A stretch of DNA of 64,000 nt, from the NCBI RefSeq assembly GCF_025398255.1, contig NZ_JAODNW010000008.1, forward strand, positions 62,001 to 126,000, in the 5' to 3' direction. Positions 1 to 8,234 of the stretch are shown here, one piece after another; position 1 is the stretch's first letter; each line of letters opens with the position of its first letter. The notes under the pieces were generated by a model that did not search any database, was not told where the DNA came from, and was given only the letters and a program-made list of their open reading frames with translations. Made by a program: the position numbers and the translations under genes. This DNA comes from Chelativorans intermedius. GTDB taxonomy: Bacteria; Pseudomonadota; Alphaproteobacteria; Rhizobiales; Rhizobiaceae.

Positions 1-1179
1 CAGAAAATCGGCGCCTTGCTCCCACACCTTCATGGCGTTGCGCTGCACCAGCCGGTAGGCGTCCTCGCGGCTTACCCCCGCCTGCGTCAGCGCCAGAAGC
101 ACTCGCTGCGAGTGGACGAGGCCGCGGAAGCGCTCCAGGTTCCTCATCATCGCCTGCGGGTAGACGACCAGATTCTCGATCAGGCCGGTCAGCCGCACGA
201 GCGCGAAGTCGAGCGTCACCGTGGCGTCCGGCCCGATCATGCGTTCCACGGAGGAGTGGGAGATGTCGCGCTCGTGCCACAGCGCCACGTTCTCCATCGC
301 CGGCAGCGCGTAGGCGCGCACCATGCGCGCAAGGCCGGTGAGGTTTTCCGAAAGCACGGGATTGCGCTTGTGCGGCATGGCGGAAGACCCCTTCTGCCCG
401 GCGGAGAAGAATTCCTCCGCCTCCAGCACCTCCGTGCGCTGCAGATGGCGCACCTCCACCGCCAGCCGCTCGATCGAAGAGGCGATGACGGCCAGCGTGG
501 CGAAGAACATGGCGTGCCGATCGCGCGGGATCACCTGGGTGGAGATGGGCTCCGGGTCAAGCCCCATCTTCTCCGCCACATGCGCCTCGACGCGCGGGTC
601 GATGTTGGCGAAGGTGCCGACCGCCCCGGAAATGGCGCAGGTGGCCACCTCCGCGCGCGCATTCTCCAGCCGCTGCCGGCAACGGGAAAACTCGGCATAT
701 GCCTGCGCCAGCTTCAGCCCGAAGGTGGTGGGCTCGGCATGGATGCCGTGGCTGCGGCCGATGGTGACCGTGTCCTTGTGCTCGAAGGCGCGTTTCTTCA
801 GCGCTGCAAGCAGCGCGTCGAGATCGGCCAGCAGGATGTCGCTCGCCCGCACAAGCTGCACGTTGAAGCAGGTGTCGAGCACGTCGGAAGAGGTCATGCC
901 CTGGTGCACGAAGCGCGCCTCCGGCCCCACGATCTCGGCCAGATGGGTCAGGAAGGCGATCACGTCGTGCTTGGTCTCGCGCTCGATCTCGTCGATGCGC
1001 GCGATGTCGAAGGCGGCCTTGCCGCCCTTCTCCCAGATGGTGCGCGCCGCCTCGCGGGGCACGATGCCGAGCTCGGCCATGGCGTCGGCGGCATGTGCCT
1101 CGATCTCGAACCAGATGCGGAATTTCGTCTCGGGCGACCAGATGGTGGCCATCTCGGGCCGCGAATAGCGGGGGATCAT
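1..1179 (-). CDS. purB: Adenylosuccinate lyase, C-terminus cut by window edge
   Basis: Cleaves succinyl-AICAR and adenylosuccinate, releasing fumarate, in cytoplasmic purine synthesis. Translating the minus strand from the ATG at 1179 gives 393 uninterrupted codons starting MIPRYSRPEMATIWSPETKF; the family is usually about 430-440 residues, so roughly 40 C-terminal residues lie outside the window. Visible family motifs are TSSDVLDT (about residue 97), GRSHGIHAEPTTFG (about 141, with the catalytic histidine region) and the fumarase/aspartase signature SSAMPHKRNP (265-274). It is read divergently from nothing nearby: the next minus-strand gene ends about 190 bp upstream, separated by a structured repeat. 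Identification is secure. Confidence 0.97.
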   Translation of the reverse strand, partial: MIPRYSRPEMATIWSPETKFRIWFEIEAHAADAMAELGIVPREAARTIWEKGGKAAFDIARIDEIERETKHDVIAFLTHLAEIVGPEARFVHQGMTSSDVLDTCFNVQLVRASDILLADLDALLAALKKRAFEHKDTVTIGRSHGIHAEPTTFGLKLAQAYAEFSRCRQRLENARAEVATCAISGAVGTFANIDPRVEAHVAEKMGLDPEPISTQVIPRDRHAMFFATLAVIASSIERLAVEVRHLQRTEVLEAEEFFSAGQKGSSAMPHKRNPVLSENLTGLARMVRAYALPAMENVALWHERDISHSSVERMIGPDATVTLDFALVRLTGLIENLVVYPQAMMRNLERFRGLVHSQRVLLALTQAGVSREDAYRLVQRNAMKVWEQGADFL

Positions 1180-1274
1180 GCGTCTGCCTGTGTCTAGAAG
1201 GAAGCCGCACGCGGTGTAGCAGACCCCGCCCTCAAGTCAACGCGGACGGGGCCTGTGGAACACGCTCGCCGCTC

Positions 1275-1370
1275 CAGCATTTTGCAACCGGATGGAATCA
1301 TCCGGCGTCGCACAAATGCGGCAAAACAAATGGATGGACCGGATCAGCGTTTCATTGAAACGATGAACCA
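1275..1370 (+). repeat. Structured intergenic repeat, copy 1
   Basis: About 96 bp nearly identical to segments at 10750-10849 and 23490-23593, all in the same orientation. It contains a perfect stem CCGGATG-gaat-CATCCGG (from about 1288) and a second hairpin GTTTCATTGAAAC near its 3' end; the closing arm GACCGG...CCGGTC is eroded here (ends CCAACC). It lies 2 bp past the stop codon of the DUF2259 gene. It resembles the short palindromic repeats scattered through rhizobial genomes; a mobility mechanism is not visible. Confidence 0.88.
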
Positions 1371-1372
1371 AC

Positions 1373-2092
1373 CTAGAACTGCCCCGTCACCGCGATGAAA
1401 CGGTGGTCCGGTCCCTCGAAGCCGACCCGACGAATCGCGATCAGCACGGCAAAGACCGCCGGCCCGCCCTGTGGGTGGAAGGTCTGAACGCCGGCTAGCC
1501 GATAGCCGAGCGGGCATCCCCGGCTTGCCGGGATCTGGCTGTCCTCGTGCACGGTCTGGGTGGTTTCGCCCGCCGTGGTGGCGATCTTGAGAAGCCGCAG
1601 GCCCACGGCCCTGCCCATCCCCTCGCACTGCGCGGGCTGGCCGAGGTCGATCTCCTCCAGGCGGAACTCCAGCACGTCATCGATGGGCGGCATCACCGGG
1701 CGCGGGTTCACAGCCATGCGGTGGGGATCGGCCGAAAGCTCGGTCACGGCATTCCAGCCGGCGGTGAATCCGCGCTTCAATGCGGCGTCGGAAATCACTG
1801 TTTCGCCTTGGGTTTTCGCCTCTTCGCGGGCGGCCTCCACCGGTGCCAGCTCCTCCTCGATCATCACGCGCACCGGCGTGCCGGGCAGAAAGCTGTCACT
1901 TTGCGTGTCGATGTAGAAGCGGTTGGCATAGGCGAAGCCCGAGCCGTCCTGAACGCCGTATTCCTCGAAGGCGAAAATGCCACCGTCGGCGCTGAAGCCC
2001 AGAATTTCCACCTCCGCCACATCGCCGGCACGGGCAGTCGAAAGAGACAGGGCAAACGCGGCAGCGGCCGCAACAAGACGCAATATAGACAT
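1373..2092 (-). CDS. DUF2259-family predicted secreted protein
   Basis: 239 residues. An N-terminal hydrophobic stretch ending in STARA/GD looks like a cleavable signal peptide (about 22 residues), so the mature protein is probably periplasmic. The remainder, with GFSADGGIFAFEEYGVQDGSGF just after the leader, matches my memory of the alphaproteobacterial DUF2259 family; two cysteines (in PAQCEGMG and SRGCPLG) could form a disulfide. An AAAGGA Shine-Dalgarno-like sequence sits about 10 bp before the ATG, supporting this start. No enzymatic motif is recognisable and the function is unknown. A structured repeat begins 2 bp after its stop codon. Confidence 0.75.
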   Translation of the reverse strand: MSILRLVAAAAAFALSLSTARAGDVAEVEILGFSADGGIFAFEEYGVQDGSGFAYANRFYIDTQSDSFLPGTPVRVMIEEELAPVEAAREEAKTQGETVISDAALKRGFTAGWNAVTELSADPHRMAVNPRPVMPPIDDVLEFRLEEIDLGQPAQCEGMGRAVGLRLLKIATTAGETTQTVHEDSQIPASRGCPLGYRLAGVQTFHPQGGPAVFAVLIAIRRVGFEGPDHRFIAVTGQF

Positions 2093-2215
2093 GGCTAAAA
2101 TCCTTTATCTGTTTGCCCGGCCCTTATAGCGTCTTCACGGCGCCGGGGCGAGGCGCTTGCGAATGCGGAAGAATGGGCGGCTGTGGAAGAATGGGGTAAA
2201 GACGGGCTCTCCCCT

Positions 2216-3229
2216 TCAGGGCCGCGGCATCCCGACATGGGCCCACACGGGCATCGTGTCGCCCGCCGCCGGGCTTGCGGCAAAGACGCCGCGGGCGATG
2301 GCGCGGGCCATGGTGGCGGTGGCCGCCGCATGCAGCTCAATGCTGCCGTTTACATCCGGCTCGATGCCGGCTTCGCCGGTGGCAAGCGCGAAGACGAGAT
2401 CGCCGTCGAGCGGCGTATGCGCCGGCCACAGGGCACGGGCAAACCCGTCATGGGCGGCGATGGCCAGACGCCGCGCCGCCCCCTTGGAAAGCCGGGCATC
2501 GGTGGCGATCACCCCGATGGTGGTGTTGATGCCGGGGCTGCCGGCGCCCAGCTTGGTGCGCACGGCGCGTGCGTCCTCCGGCCATGGCGCTGGCAGGCCC
2601 AGCCCGCCGAACTCGCCATCCATCTCGAAGGGCGCCGCCCAGAAATGGCGCGTGCTTCCGATGGTGGCCCGACCTACAGCGTTCACCGCCACCAGCGCTC
2701 CCACCGTGATGCCGCCCGGAAGGATGCAGGAGGCCGAGCCGAGCCCGCCCTTCAGCCCCGCCGTCGTTGCGCCGCAGCCGGCGCCGCAGCTTCCAAGCGC
2801 GAAATCCGCCGCGGCCGCCCGCGCCGCCTCGTAGCCGAGTGCCTGATAGGGCGGAAAGCGGCCCCAGTCCTTGTCGCCCCCATTGGCGAGGTCGAAGAGG
2901 ATGGCCGCCGGCACGATGGGCACGCGCCGCCCCGCCACCTTGAAGCCCCGGCCGGCCTCCGCCAGCGCCGCCTGCACGCCGGAGGCCGCGTCGAGCCCGA
3001 AGGCCGAGCCGCCGGAAAGCACCACCGCATCCACCCCTTCCACCAGGCTGTGAGGGGCCAGAAGATCGGTATCGCGCGTGCCCGGCGCACCGCCCAGCAC
3101 CTGGTAGCCGGCGATGGTGGGCCTGGCACAGATCACGGCGGTAACACCGGATTTCAGCCGCGGCTCCTGGCTGTTGCCGACGGCAAGGCCTGCCACGTCG
3201 GTGATCAGGTTTCTGGGCCCCGCCCGCAT
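2216..3229 (-). CDS. P1 family (DmpA/NylC-type) self-cleaving aminopeptidase/amidase
   Basis: 337 residues from the ATG at 3229, which overlaps the TGA of the upstream binding-protein gene (TGATG), with GGAGGTGGAG just before it. The family (MEROPS S58/P1: DmpA, nylon hydrolase NylC) consists of N-terminal-nucleophile hydrolases that cleave themselves before a Ser/Thr; the motif GINTTIGVIATDA is present, predicting cleavage between Asn235 and Thr236 with Thr236 as nucleophile. GVDAVVLSGGSAFGLDAASGV is also a family hallmark. No signal peptide is seen, so it is probably cytoplasmic. The substrate is unknown; translational coupling to a solute-binding protein suggests a role in using an imported amide or short peptide. 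Confidence 0.85.
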   Translation of the reverse strand: MRAGPRNLITDVAGLAVGNSQEPRLKSGVTAVICARPTIAGYQVLGGAPGTRDTDLLAPHSLVEGVDAVVLSGGSAFGLDAASGVQAALAEAGRGFKVAGRRVPIVPAAILFDLANGGDKDWGRFPPYQALGYEAARAAAADFALGSCGAGCGATTAGLKGGLGSASCILPGGITVGALVAVNAVGRATIGSTRHFWAAPFEMDGEFGGLGLPAPWPEDARAVRTKLGAGSPGINTTIGVIATDARLSKGAARRLAIAAHDGFARALWPAHTPLDGDLVFALATGEAGIEPDVNGSIELHAAATATMARAIARGVFAASPAAGDTMPVWAHVGMPRP

Positions 3230-4341
3230 CACTCCACCTCCACGAAGCGCGCGCCGTCATAGCGGAAGAGGCGGTAGAGACTGCCCGCGAAGTCTCCCTT
3301 CTGGTCGAAGCGCACCTGGCCGATGGCGGTCTCGAAGGCGGCACTGTCGAGCACCGTGCTCACCGGCACCTGGTCCTCGCGCGCCACGCGCAGCGCCTCG
3401 CTCGCCAGCTCGACCGCCACGTGGCCGGGCACGGCATAGCCCTCGGCATGAACGTTTGCCGCCTCGAACGCTTCCAGCACCGCCGGCGCCGTCAGCGCCT
3501 GCCAGGGCAGGGGCGCGATCATCAGCACCCCGGCCGGCAGCGGCTCCGGCCCGTCCGCCGCCAGCAGCGCCTCGCCGCCGGCAAATGTGACCGCATAGCC
3601 GAGATCGGCCGCGTCCCGCGCCATGATGGCGATGTCGGAACGGTCGCCGCCGACGAACACATGCGTGGCGCCCGCCCGGCGCAGCCGCCCCACCAGCCCG
3701 ATCTGGTTGTCGAGCTGCGGTCGGTAGGTGTCGATGAAGACGGGTTCCAGCTCTGCCATTTCCGCGGCGGCGCGCAGGTTCTCGGCAAGCTCGCGGCCAT
3801 AGATCGTGCCGTCGTCCACGATGGCGAAAAAGGCATCGCGCCAGCGCTGCACCAGGATGTCGGCCACGGCCCGGCCTTCCGCGTCGGCGCGCGGCGCCAG
3901 CCGATAGACGGGCCAGCCCGTGCGCGCCTTCCGGTCGGTCAGGCTGGTGGTGCGCACCGCCGTCACGACCGGGATGCCCGCCTCCTTGAAAACCGGCAGC
4001 GCCGCCTCAACGGCCTCGGTGCACAGAAATCCTACGACGATTCCGGCACCCGCCTCGGCGAGCCTGCGGGCTGCCTGTGCGCCGCCCTCGGCGGTGCAGC
4101 CGTCGTCGGCTTCCACCAGGCGCACCGCGCCGTCGCGGCTGGCGGCCACGCGCGCGCCCTCCACCCACTGCCGGCCGAGAAGCGCGAAGTCGCCGCTCAA
4201 TGGCGCCGCCACCCCCACCGTCACGGGCTCCTGCGCGTGCGCGGGCGTGCCCGCCAGCGCGGCAATGGCGAATGCGGCCATGAGAAGGCGCGGAAAGGAC
4301 AGCGCGACAACCCCTTCTGCTGCAAACAAATCTCGTCTCAC
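3229..4341 (-). CDS. Branched-chain amino acid ABC-type substrate-binding protein
   Basis: LivJ/LivK-like periplasmic binding protein (type 1 fold). After the stretch LLMAAFAIAALAGTPAHA/QE, a good signal peptide, comes the typical mature start VTVGVAAPLSGDFALLG, followed by the family middle region with VDDGTIYGRELAENLR and GATHVFVGGDRSDIA. The frame is open to 4422, but that start would give an unlikely 60-residue leader; a GTG at 4341 or TTG at 4329 gives a basic n-region before the hydrophobic core, while the ATG at 4281 leaves no positive charge. I chose 4341; none has a strong ribosome site. No permease or ATPase genes are beside it, so its partner transporter is elsewhere or it acts as a sensor. 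Confidence 0.78.
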   Translation of the reverse strand: MRRDLFAAEGVVALSFPRLLMAAFAIAALAGTPAHAQEPVTVGVAAPLSGDFALLGRQWVEGARVAASRDGAVRLVEADDGCTAEGGAQAARRLAEAGAGIVVGFLCTEAVEAALPVFKEAGIPVVTAVRTTSLTDRKARTGWPVYRLAPRADAEGRAVADILVQRWRDAFFAIVDDGTIYGRELAENLRAAAEMAELEPVFIDTYRPQLDNQIGLVGRLRRAGATHVFVGGDRSDIAIMARDAADLGYAVTFAGGEALLAADGPEPLPAGVLMIAPLPWQALTAPAVLEAFEAANVHAEGYAVPGHVAVELASEALRVAREDQVPVSTVLDSAAFETAIGQVRFDQKGDFAGSLYRLFRYDGARFVEVE

Positions 4342-4400
4342 GCCACTGGTAAATGCTGGCAGGGCGGGGTGCAACACGTTATTCAGGCGCCCACCGGCGC

Positions 4401-4429
4401 TTGCATGGCCGGGGCCGGGCAACCTATCT
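4401..4429 (+). promoter_or_regulatory. Sigma70-like promoter of flavin reductase-cox operon
   Basis: TTGCAT (4401-4406), a 17-bp spacer, then CTATCT (4424-4429). Transcription would begin near 4436, leaving a leader of under 20 nt before the GTG start at 4453. The same -35 hexamer and spacer length occur upstream of rpsB (54721). Confidence 0.6.
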
Positions 4430-4452
4430 GTAGCCTATCGAATGGAGCTTTC

Positions 4453-4947
4453 GTGCTGAAGACCAGCGACATAACCCCCCAGCACTACCGCGATGCCATG
4501 GCCCGCTTCGCCGGTGCGGTGCATGTCGTCACCACAGACGGGCCGGCCGGGCGCCGCGGCGTGACCGCGATTGCCGCCTGCTCGGTCTCGGACAATCCGC
4601 CCACCGTGCTGGTCTGCCTCAACCGCGAAAACCCCAACAACGACCTGTTCCTGAAGAACGGCGTCTTCGCGCTCAACACCCTGTCCGCCGACCACCGGGA
4701 ACTGGCCGATGCCTTTGCCGGCTTCACCGGCCTGCCGCCGCAGCAGCGTTTCGCCCTCGCCGGGTGGGAGGTTCTCTCCTCCGGTGCGCCGGTGCTCGCC
4801 GATGCCCTGGCGGTTTTCGATTGCCGGGTGATCGACACCAAGGATCTCGCCACCCACCGTGTCTATTTCGGCCGGGTGACGGGGCTGCGCGTGGGCGACA
4901 ACCTCTCGCCGCTCATCTATCATCAGCGCGGCTATCGCGTTCTCTAG
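4453..4947 (+). CDS. Flavin reductase (HpaC/RutF-like FMN-binding split barrel)
   Basis: 164 residues from a GTG at 4453 preceded by GGAG with 5-bp spacing. The flavin_reductase domain fills the protein: MARFAGAVHVVTTDG, GVTAIAACSVSDNPPTVLVCLNR and FALNTLSADHRELADAFAG are typical of NAD(P)H:FMN oxidoreductases that supply reduced flavin to two-component monooxygenases. It is the first gene after a likely promoter and lies 19 bp before coxD, so it is probably co-transcribed with the molybdoenzyme-maturation genes. Its electron acceptor is not evident; no flavin-dependent monooxygenase gene is adjacent. Confidence 0.88.
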   Translation: MLKTSDITPQHYRDAMARFAGAVHVVTTDGPAGRRGVTAIAACSVSDNPPTVLVCLNRENPNNDLFLKNGVFALNTLSADHRELADAFAGFTGLPPQQRFALAGWEVLSSGAPVLADALAVFDCRVIDTKDLATHRVYFGRVTGLRVGDNLSPLIYHQRGYRVL

Positions 4948-4966
4948 AGGCCCTCAGGGAGAAGAC

Positions 4967-5896
4967 ATGCCCGATCTCCAACCGCGCCCCCTCCCGCAGT
5001 CGATCGACGCCACGCTCGACCTGTTGGCCGGCGCCGACTATGTGGCCGAGCGCTCGCTGGCCACCGTACTCTTCCTGGCGCTCAGGATGCGCCGTCCCCT
5101 TTTTCTGGAGGGCGAGGCAGGCGTCGGCAAGACGGAGATCGCCAAGGTGCTCGCCGCCGCGCTCGGCCGCCGTCTCATCCGGCTGCAATGCTATGAGGGG
5201 CTCGATGTCTCCTCCGCCGTCTACGAATGGAACTACGCCGCCCAGATGATCGAGATCCGCATGGAGGAGGCGACGGGCACGGCGGATCGGGACATTATGG
5301 AGCACAACGTCTTCTCCGAGAAATATCTCATCCGCCGCCCCGTGCTGGAGGCGCTGTCGGGCGGCATCGGCGCTGCCCCCGTGTTTCTGATCGACGAGCT
5401 CGACCGCACCGATGAGGCGTTCGAGGCGTTCCTTCTGGAGATTCTCTCCGACTATCAGGTCAGCGTGCCCGAGCTTGGCACCATCCGCGCCGAGGAACCA
5501 CCCATCGTCGTCATCACCACCAACCGCACGCGCGAGATTCACGACGCGCTCAAGCGCCGTTGCCTCTATCACTGGGTGGATTACCCCGATGCCGAGCGCG
5601 AGCTGGAGATCGTCCACCGCAAGGTGCCAGGCGCCAACCGCCGCCTGTCGGAGGAGGTGGTGCGCTACGTGCAGAAGCTGCGCGGGATCGACCTGTTCAA
5701 GGTGCCGGGCGTGGCGGAGTCCATCGACTGGGCAAGCGCGCTCACCGAGCTCGACAAGATTGCGCTCGATCCCGAGACCGTATCCGACACGCTGGGTGTC
5801 CTTCTCAAGTATCAGGACGACATTGCCCGCCTTCAGGAAGGGGAGAGCACCAGGATCCTGCGCGAGGTCAAGGCCGAGATGGAAGCGGCGGGCTGA
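4967..5896 (+). CDS. coxD: CoxD-like MoxR-type AAA+ ATPase
   Basis: 309 residues. Walker A GEAGVGKT is at 49-56, Walker B FLIDELDR at about 140-147, and VVITTNRTREIHDALKRRCLYHWVDYP matches the sensor-1/arginine-finger region of MoxR proteins. In carbon monoxide dehydrogenase-type molybdenum hydroxylase systems CoxD unfolds or remodels the apo-enzyme so the copper/sulfur part of the active site can be assembled. The VWA partner CoxE begins 4 bp after its stop, and XdhC and MocA-like genes follow. AGGGAGAAG before the ATG provides a ribosome site. The family assignment is firm; the identity of the client enzyme is unknown because no coxMSL-like genes are in the window. Confidence 0.92.
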   Translation: MPDLQPRPLPQSIDATLDLLAGADYVAERSLATVLFLALRMRRPLFLEGEAGVGKTEIAKVLAAALGRRLIRLQCYEGLDVSSAVYEWNYAAQMIEIRMEEATGTADRDIMEHNVFSEKYLIRRPVLEALSGGIGAAPVFLIDELDRTDEAFEAFLLEILSDYQVSVPELGTIRAEEPPIVVITTNRTREIHDALKRRCLYHWVDYPDAERELEIVHRKVPGANRRLSEEVVRYVQKLRGIDLFKVPGVAESIDWASALTELDKIALDPETVSDTLGVLLKYQDDIARLQEGESTRILREVKAEMEAAG

Positions 5897-5900
5897 CGCC

Positions 5901-7154
5901 ATGGCCGCTTCCGGCACACGCCAGGCCCGCCAACGTGCCGACCCGGATGGCCGGCTTGCCGACAACATCGTCTATTTCGCCCGCGCCCTGCGCAAGGCGG
6001 GCCTGCGCGTCGGCCCCGGCGCCGTAACCGATGCCATCCAGGCGGTGCTGGCCGCCGGCATCGGCACGCGCGAGGATTTCTACTGGACGCTGCACGCCGT
6101 CCTGGTCAAGCGCCACGAGGATCGCGCCGTCTTCGATGAGGCGTTCCGTCTGTTCTGGCGCTCGCGCGAGCTCATCGAGAAGATGCTCGCCATGCTTTCC
6201 CCCGTGGCGCCCGAGCGGGCGGAGAAGCAAAAGCCGCGGGCCGGCGAGACGCGGGCCGGCGAGGCGCTCCTCGACCGGCAGGACCGCCAGACCGCACGGG
6301 AGCAGGAGATCGAGATCGACGCGCGCCTGTCCTTTTCCGCCCGCGAGGTGCTACGCCACAAGGACTTCGCGCAGATGACGGCGCAGGAGCTGGCGGCTGC
6401 CCGCCGGGCGCTTGCCGGCCTCCTCCTGCCGCACGACCGTCTCGCCACGCGCCGCCTGCGGCCCGATCCGCGCGGCGCGCGCATCGACCCGCGCGCCATG
6501 ATGCGCCAGGGCCTGAGAACCGGCGGCGGCCTCATCCTGCCGCGCTATCGCAGCCCGCGCCACGTGCACCCGCCGCTGGTGGTTCTGGCAGACATTTCAG
6601 GCTCCATGAGCCAGTACACGCGCATCTTCCTGCATTTCCTGCATGCGTTGACGGAGAAGCGCCGCCGCGTGCATTCCTTCGTCTTCGGCACACGGCTTAC
6701 CAACCTGACGCGCCAGCTTCGCCACCGCGACCCCGACGAGGCGCTGGCCGAATGCGCCGCCGCGGTTTCCGACTGGTCGGGCGGCACCCGCATCGGCGAA
6801 GCGCTTCACGCCTTCAACCGGCTGTGGTCGCGCCGCGTGCTGGGGCAGGGGGCCACGGTGCTTCTCATCACCGACGGCCTGGAGCGGGACGACATCGACC
6901 GGCTGGCCCGCGAGATGGAGCGGCTGCACAAGTCCTGCCGCCGCCTGATCTGGCTCAATCCCCTGCTGCGCTTCGAGGGGTTCGAGGCGAAGGCACGCGG
7001 CGTGCGCGCCATGCTGCCGCACGTGGACGAGTTCCGGCCCGTCCACTCGCTGGAGGCGCTGGAGGACCTGTGCCATGCGCTTTCCGCTTCCCCCCGGCGC
7101 GGGGCGGCCAGCGCCGCGGCGCAGTGGGGGGTTGGCAAGCGCCTGCCCGCGTGA
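5901..7154 (+). CDS. coxE: CoxE-like von Willebrand factor A domain protein
   Basis: 417 residues from the ATG at 5901. The N-terminal 200 residues are helical and charged with no membrane segment; the VWA domain begins near residue 225 with a complete MIDAS motif DISGSM at 231-236, followed by DWSGGTRIGEAL and LLITDGLERDD, which supply the remaining metal-ligand positions. CoxE partners a MoxR-type ATPase (here CoxD) in maturation of molybdenum hydroxylases. The open frame extends upstream to 5412, but that part is the out-of-frame shadow of coxD, so the start 4 bp after the coxD stop is preferred. Cytoplasmic, part of the same operon. Confidence 0.92.
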   Translation: MAASGTRQARQRADPDGRLADNIVYFARALRKAGLRVGPGAVTDAIQAVLAAGIGTREDFYWTLHAVLVKRHEDRAVFDEAFRLFWRSRELIEKMLAMLSPVAPERAEKQKPRAGETRAGEALLDRQDRQTAREQEIEIDARLSFSAREVLRHKDFAQMTAQELAAARRALAGLLLPHDRLATRRLRPDPRGARIDPRAMMRQGLRTGGGLILPRYRSPRHVHPPLVVLADISGSMSQYTRIFLHFLHALTEKRRRVHSFVFGTRLTNLTRQLRHRDPDEALAECAAAVSDWSGGTRIGEALHAFNRLWSRRVLGQGATVLLITDGLERDDIDRLAREMERLHKSCRRLIWLNPLLRFEGFEAKARGVRAMLPHVDEFRPVHSLEALEDLCHALSASPRRGAASAAAQWGVGKRLPA

Positions 7155-7190
7155 CCATATTCGCAGGAGACAGGAAAGGCGAGGCGCGAC

Positions 7191-7526
7191 ATGCTCGAAG
7201 AGGTGAAGGAGCCGCTTGATCCCCTGGCGACGGCCGAGGCGTGGATGGAGGCCGGCCGCAAGGTGGCCATCGCCACCGTGGTGGAGACCTGGGGCTCGGC
7301 GCCGCGTCCGGTGGGCAGCCATCTGGTGATCGACGGCGACGGGCATTTCGAGGGCTCGGTTTCCGGCGGTTGCGTGGAAGGCGCGGTGGTGGCCGAGGCG
7401 GCGGACGTGATCGCCGAGGGCAGGCCACGCATGCTGGAGTTCGGCGTGGCCGACGAGACCGCCTGGCGCGTCGGCCTTTCCTGCGGCGGCCGCATCAGGG
7501 TCTATGTCGAACCGCTTCTGGGCTGA
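7191..7526 (+). CDS. XdhC/CoxI N-terminal-domain protein
   Basis: 111 residues corresponding to the first half of XdhC: MEAGRKVAIATVVETWGSAPRPVGSHL and the conserved GSVSGGCVEGAVV and LSCGGRIRVYVEPL, whose cysteines are the XdhC hallmark. XdhC-type proteins carry and protect molybdenum cofactor and promote its sulfuration before insertion into xanthine dehydrogenase-family enzymes. The Rossmann half is encoded by the next gene, 3 bp downstream, so the protein is split into two chains here, an arrangement I recall from other alphaproteobacteria and therefore probably not a mutation. AGGAGA lies upstream near 7165; the site nearest the ATG is weaker. Confidence 0.88.
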   Translation: MLEEVKEPLDPLATAEAWMEAGRKVAIATVVETWGSAPRPVGSHLVIDGDGHFEGSVSGGCVEGAVVAEAADVIAEGRPRMLEFGVADETAWRVGLSCGGRIRVYVEPLLG

Positions 7527-7529
7527 GCC

Positions 7530-8234
7530 ATGGACGCCGCATCCCTGAAAACGCTCAACCGCTGCCGGCGCGAGCGCCGGGCGGCCGTTCTCCTCACCGA
7601 TCTGGAGTCGGGGGCAAGTCGTGTGCTCGTCGAGGGCGAAGCACCGGAGCAACCCCTGCGCGAGCCGGTGGAAAAGGCGCTGCGCTCCGGCCGTTCCGGC
7701 ACCGTGGAGGCGGGCGGGCGAAGCTATTTCCTCAACGTTCACCTGCCGCCCCCGCGCCTGGTGGTGATCGGCGCCGTGCACATCAGCCAGGCGCTGGCGC
7801 CCATGGCGCGTATTGCCGGCTTCGATGTGCGCATCGTCGATCCGCGCACCGCCTTCGCCTCGCCCGAGCGCTTTGCCGGCGTGCGGCTGCAGGCGGTCTG
7901 GCCGCAGGAGGCGTTCGAGGAAAGCCCGCTCGATGCCTACACGGCGCTGGCCGCCCTCACGCACGACCCGAAGATCGACGATCCGGCGTTGACGGCAGCG
8001 CTTGAGGCCGGCTGTTTCTATGTCGGCGCGCTGGGCAGCCGCAAGACCCATGCAAAGCGCGTCGAGCGCCTGACGCACAGCGGGCTGGGCGCGGCCGCCG
8101 TCGCGCGCATCCACGCGCCCATCGGTCTCGCCATCGGGGCAGCCAGCCCTGCCGAAATCGCCGTCGCCATCCTCGCGCAGGTCATCGCGGCGTTGCGCTC
8201 GCGCGGGCTGGAAGAAAGGGGCGAGGCGGCGTGA
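7530..8234 (+). CDS. XdhC/CoxF Rossmann-domain protein
   Basis: 234 residues. The first 80 residues vary; from about residue 70 LVVIGAVHISQALAPMARIAGFDVRIVDPR is the nucleotide-binding Rossmann start of the XdhC_C domain (usually GAGHVGQ; here GAVHISQ), and CFYVGALGSRKTHAKRVERL plus GLAIGAASPAEIAVAILAQVIA are the family's closing motifs. Acts with the preceding protein as Moco chaperone. The stop overlaps the start of the following MoeA/MocA-like fusion by 4 bp (GTGA), showing tight translational coupling. Confidence 0.88.
   Translation: MDAASLKTLNRCRRERRAAVLLTDLESGASRVLVEGEAPEQPLREPVEKALRSGRSGTVEAGGRSYFLNVHLPPPRLVVIGAVHISQALAPMARIAGFDVRIVDPRTAFASPERFAGVRLQAVWPQEAFEESPLDAYTALAALTHDPKIDDPALTAALEAGCFYVGALGSRKTHAKRVERLTHSGLGAAAVARIHAPIGLAIGAASPAEIAVAILAQVIAALRSRGLEERGEAA

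Noticed and set aside
16-1197. Long plus-strand open frame opposite purB
   Set aside because: Composition is a mirror of purB codons and no family motif is seen; the minus-strand reading is unmistakable adenylosuccinate lyase.
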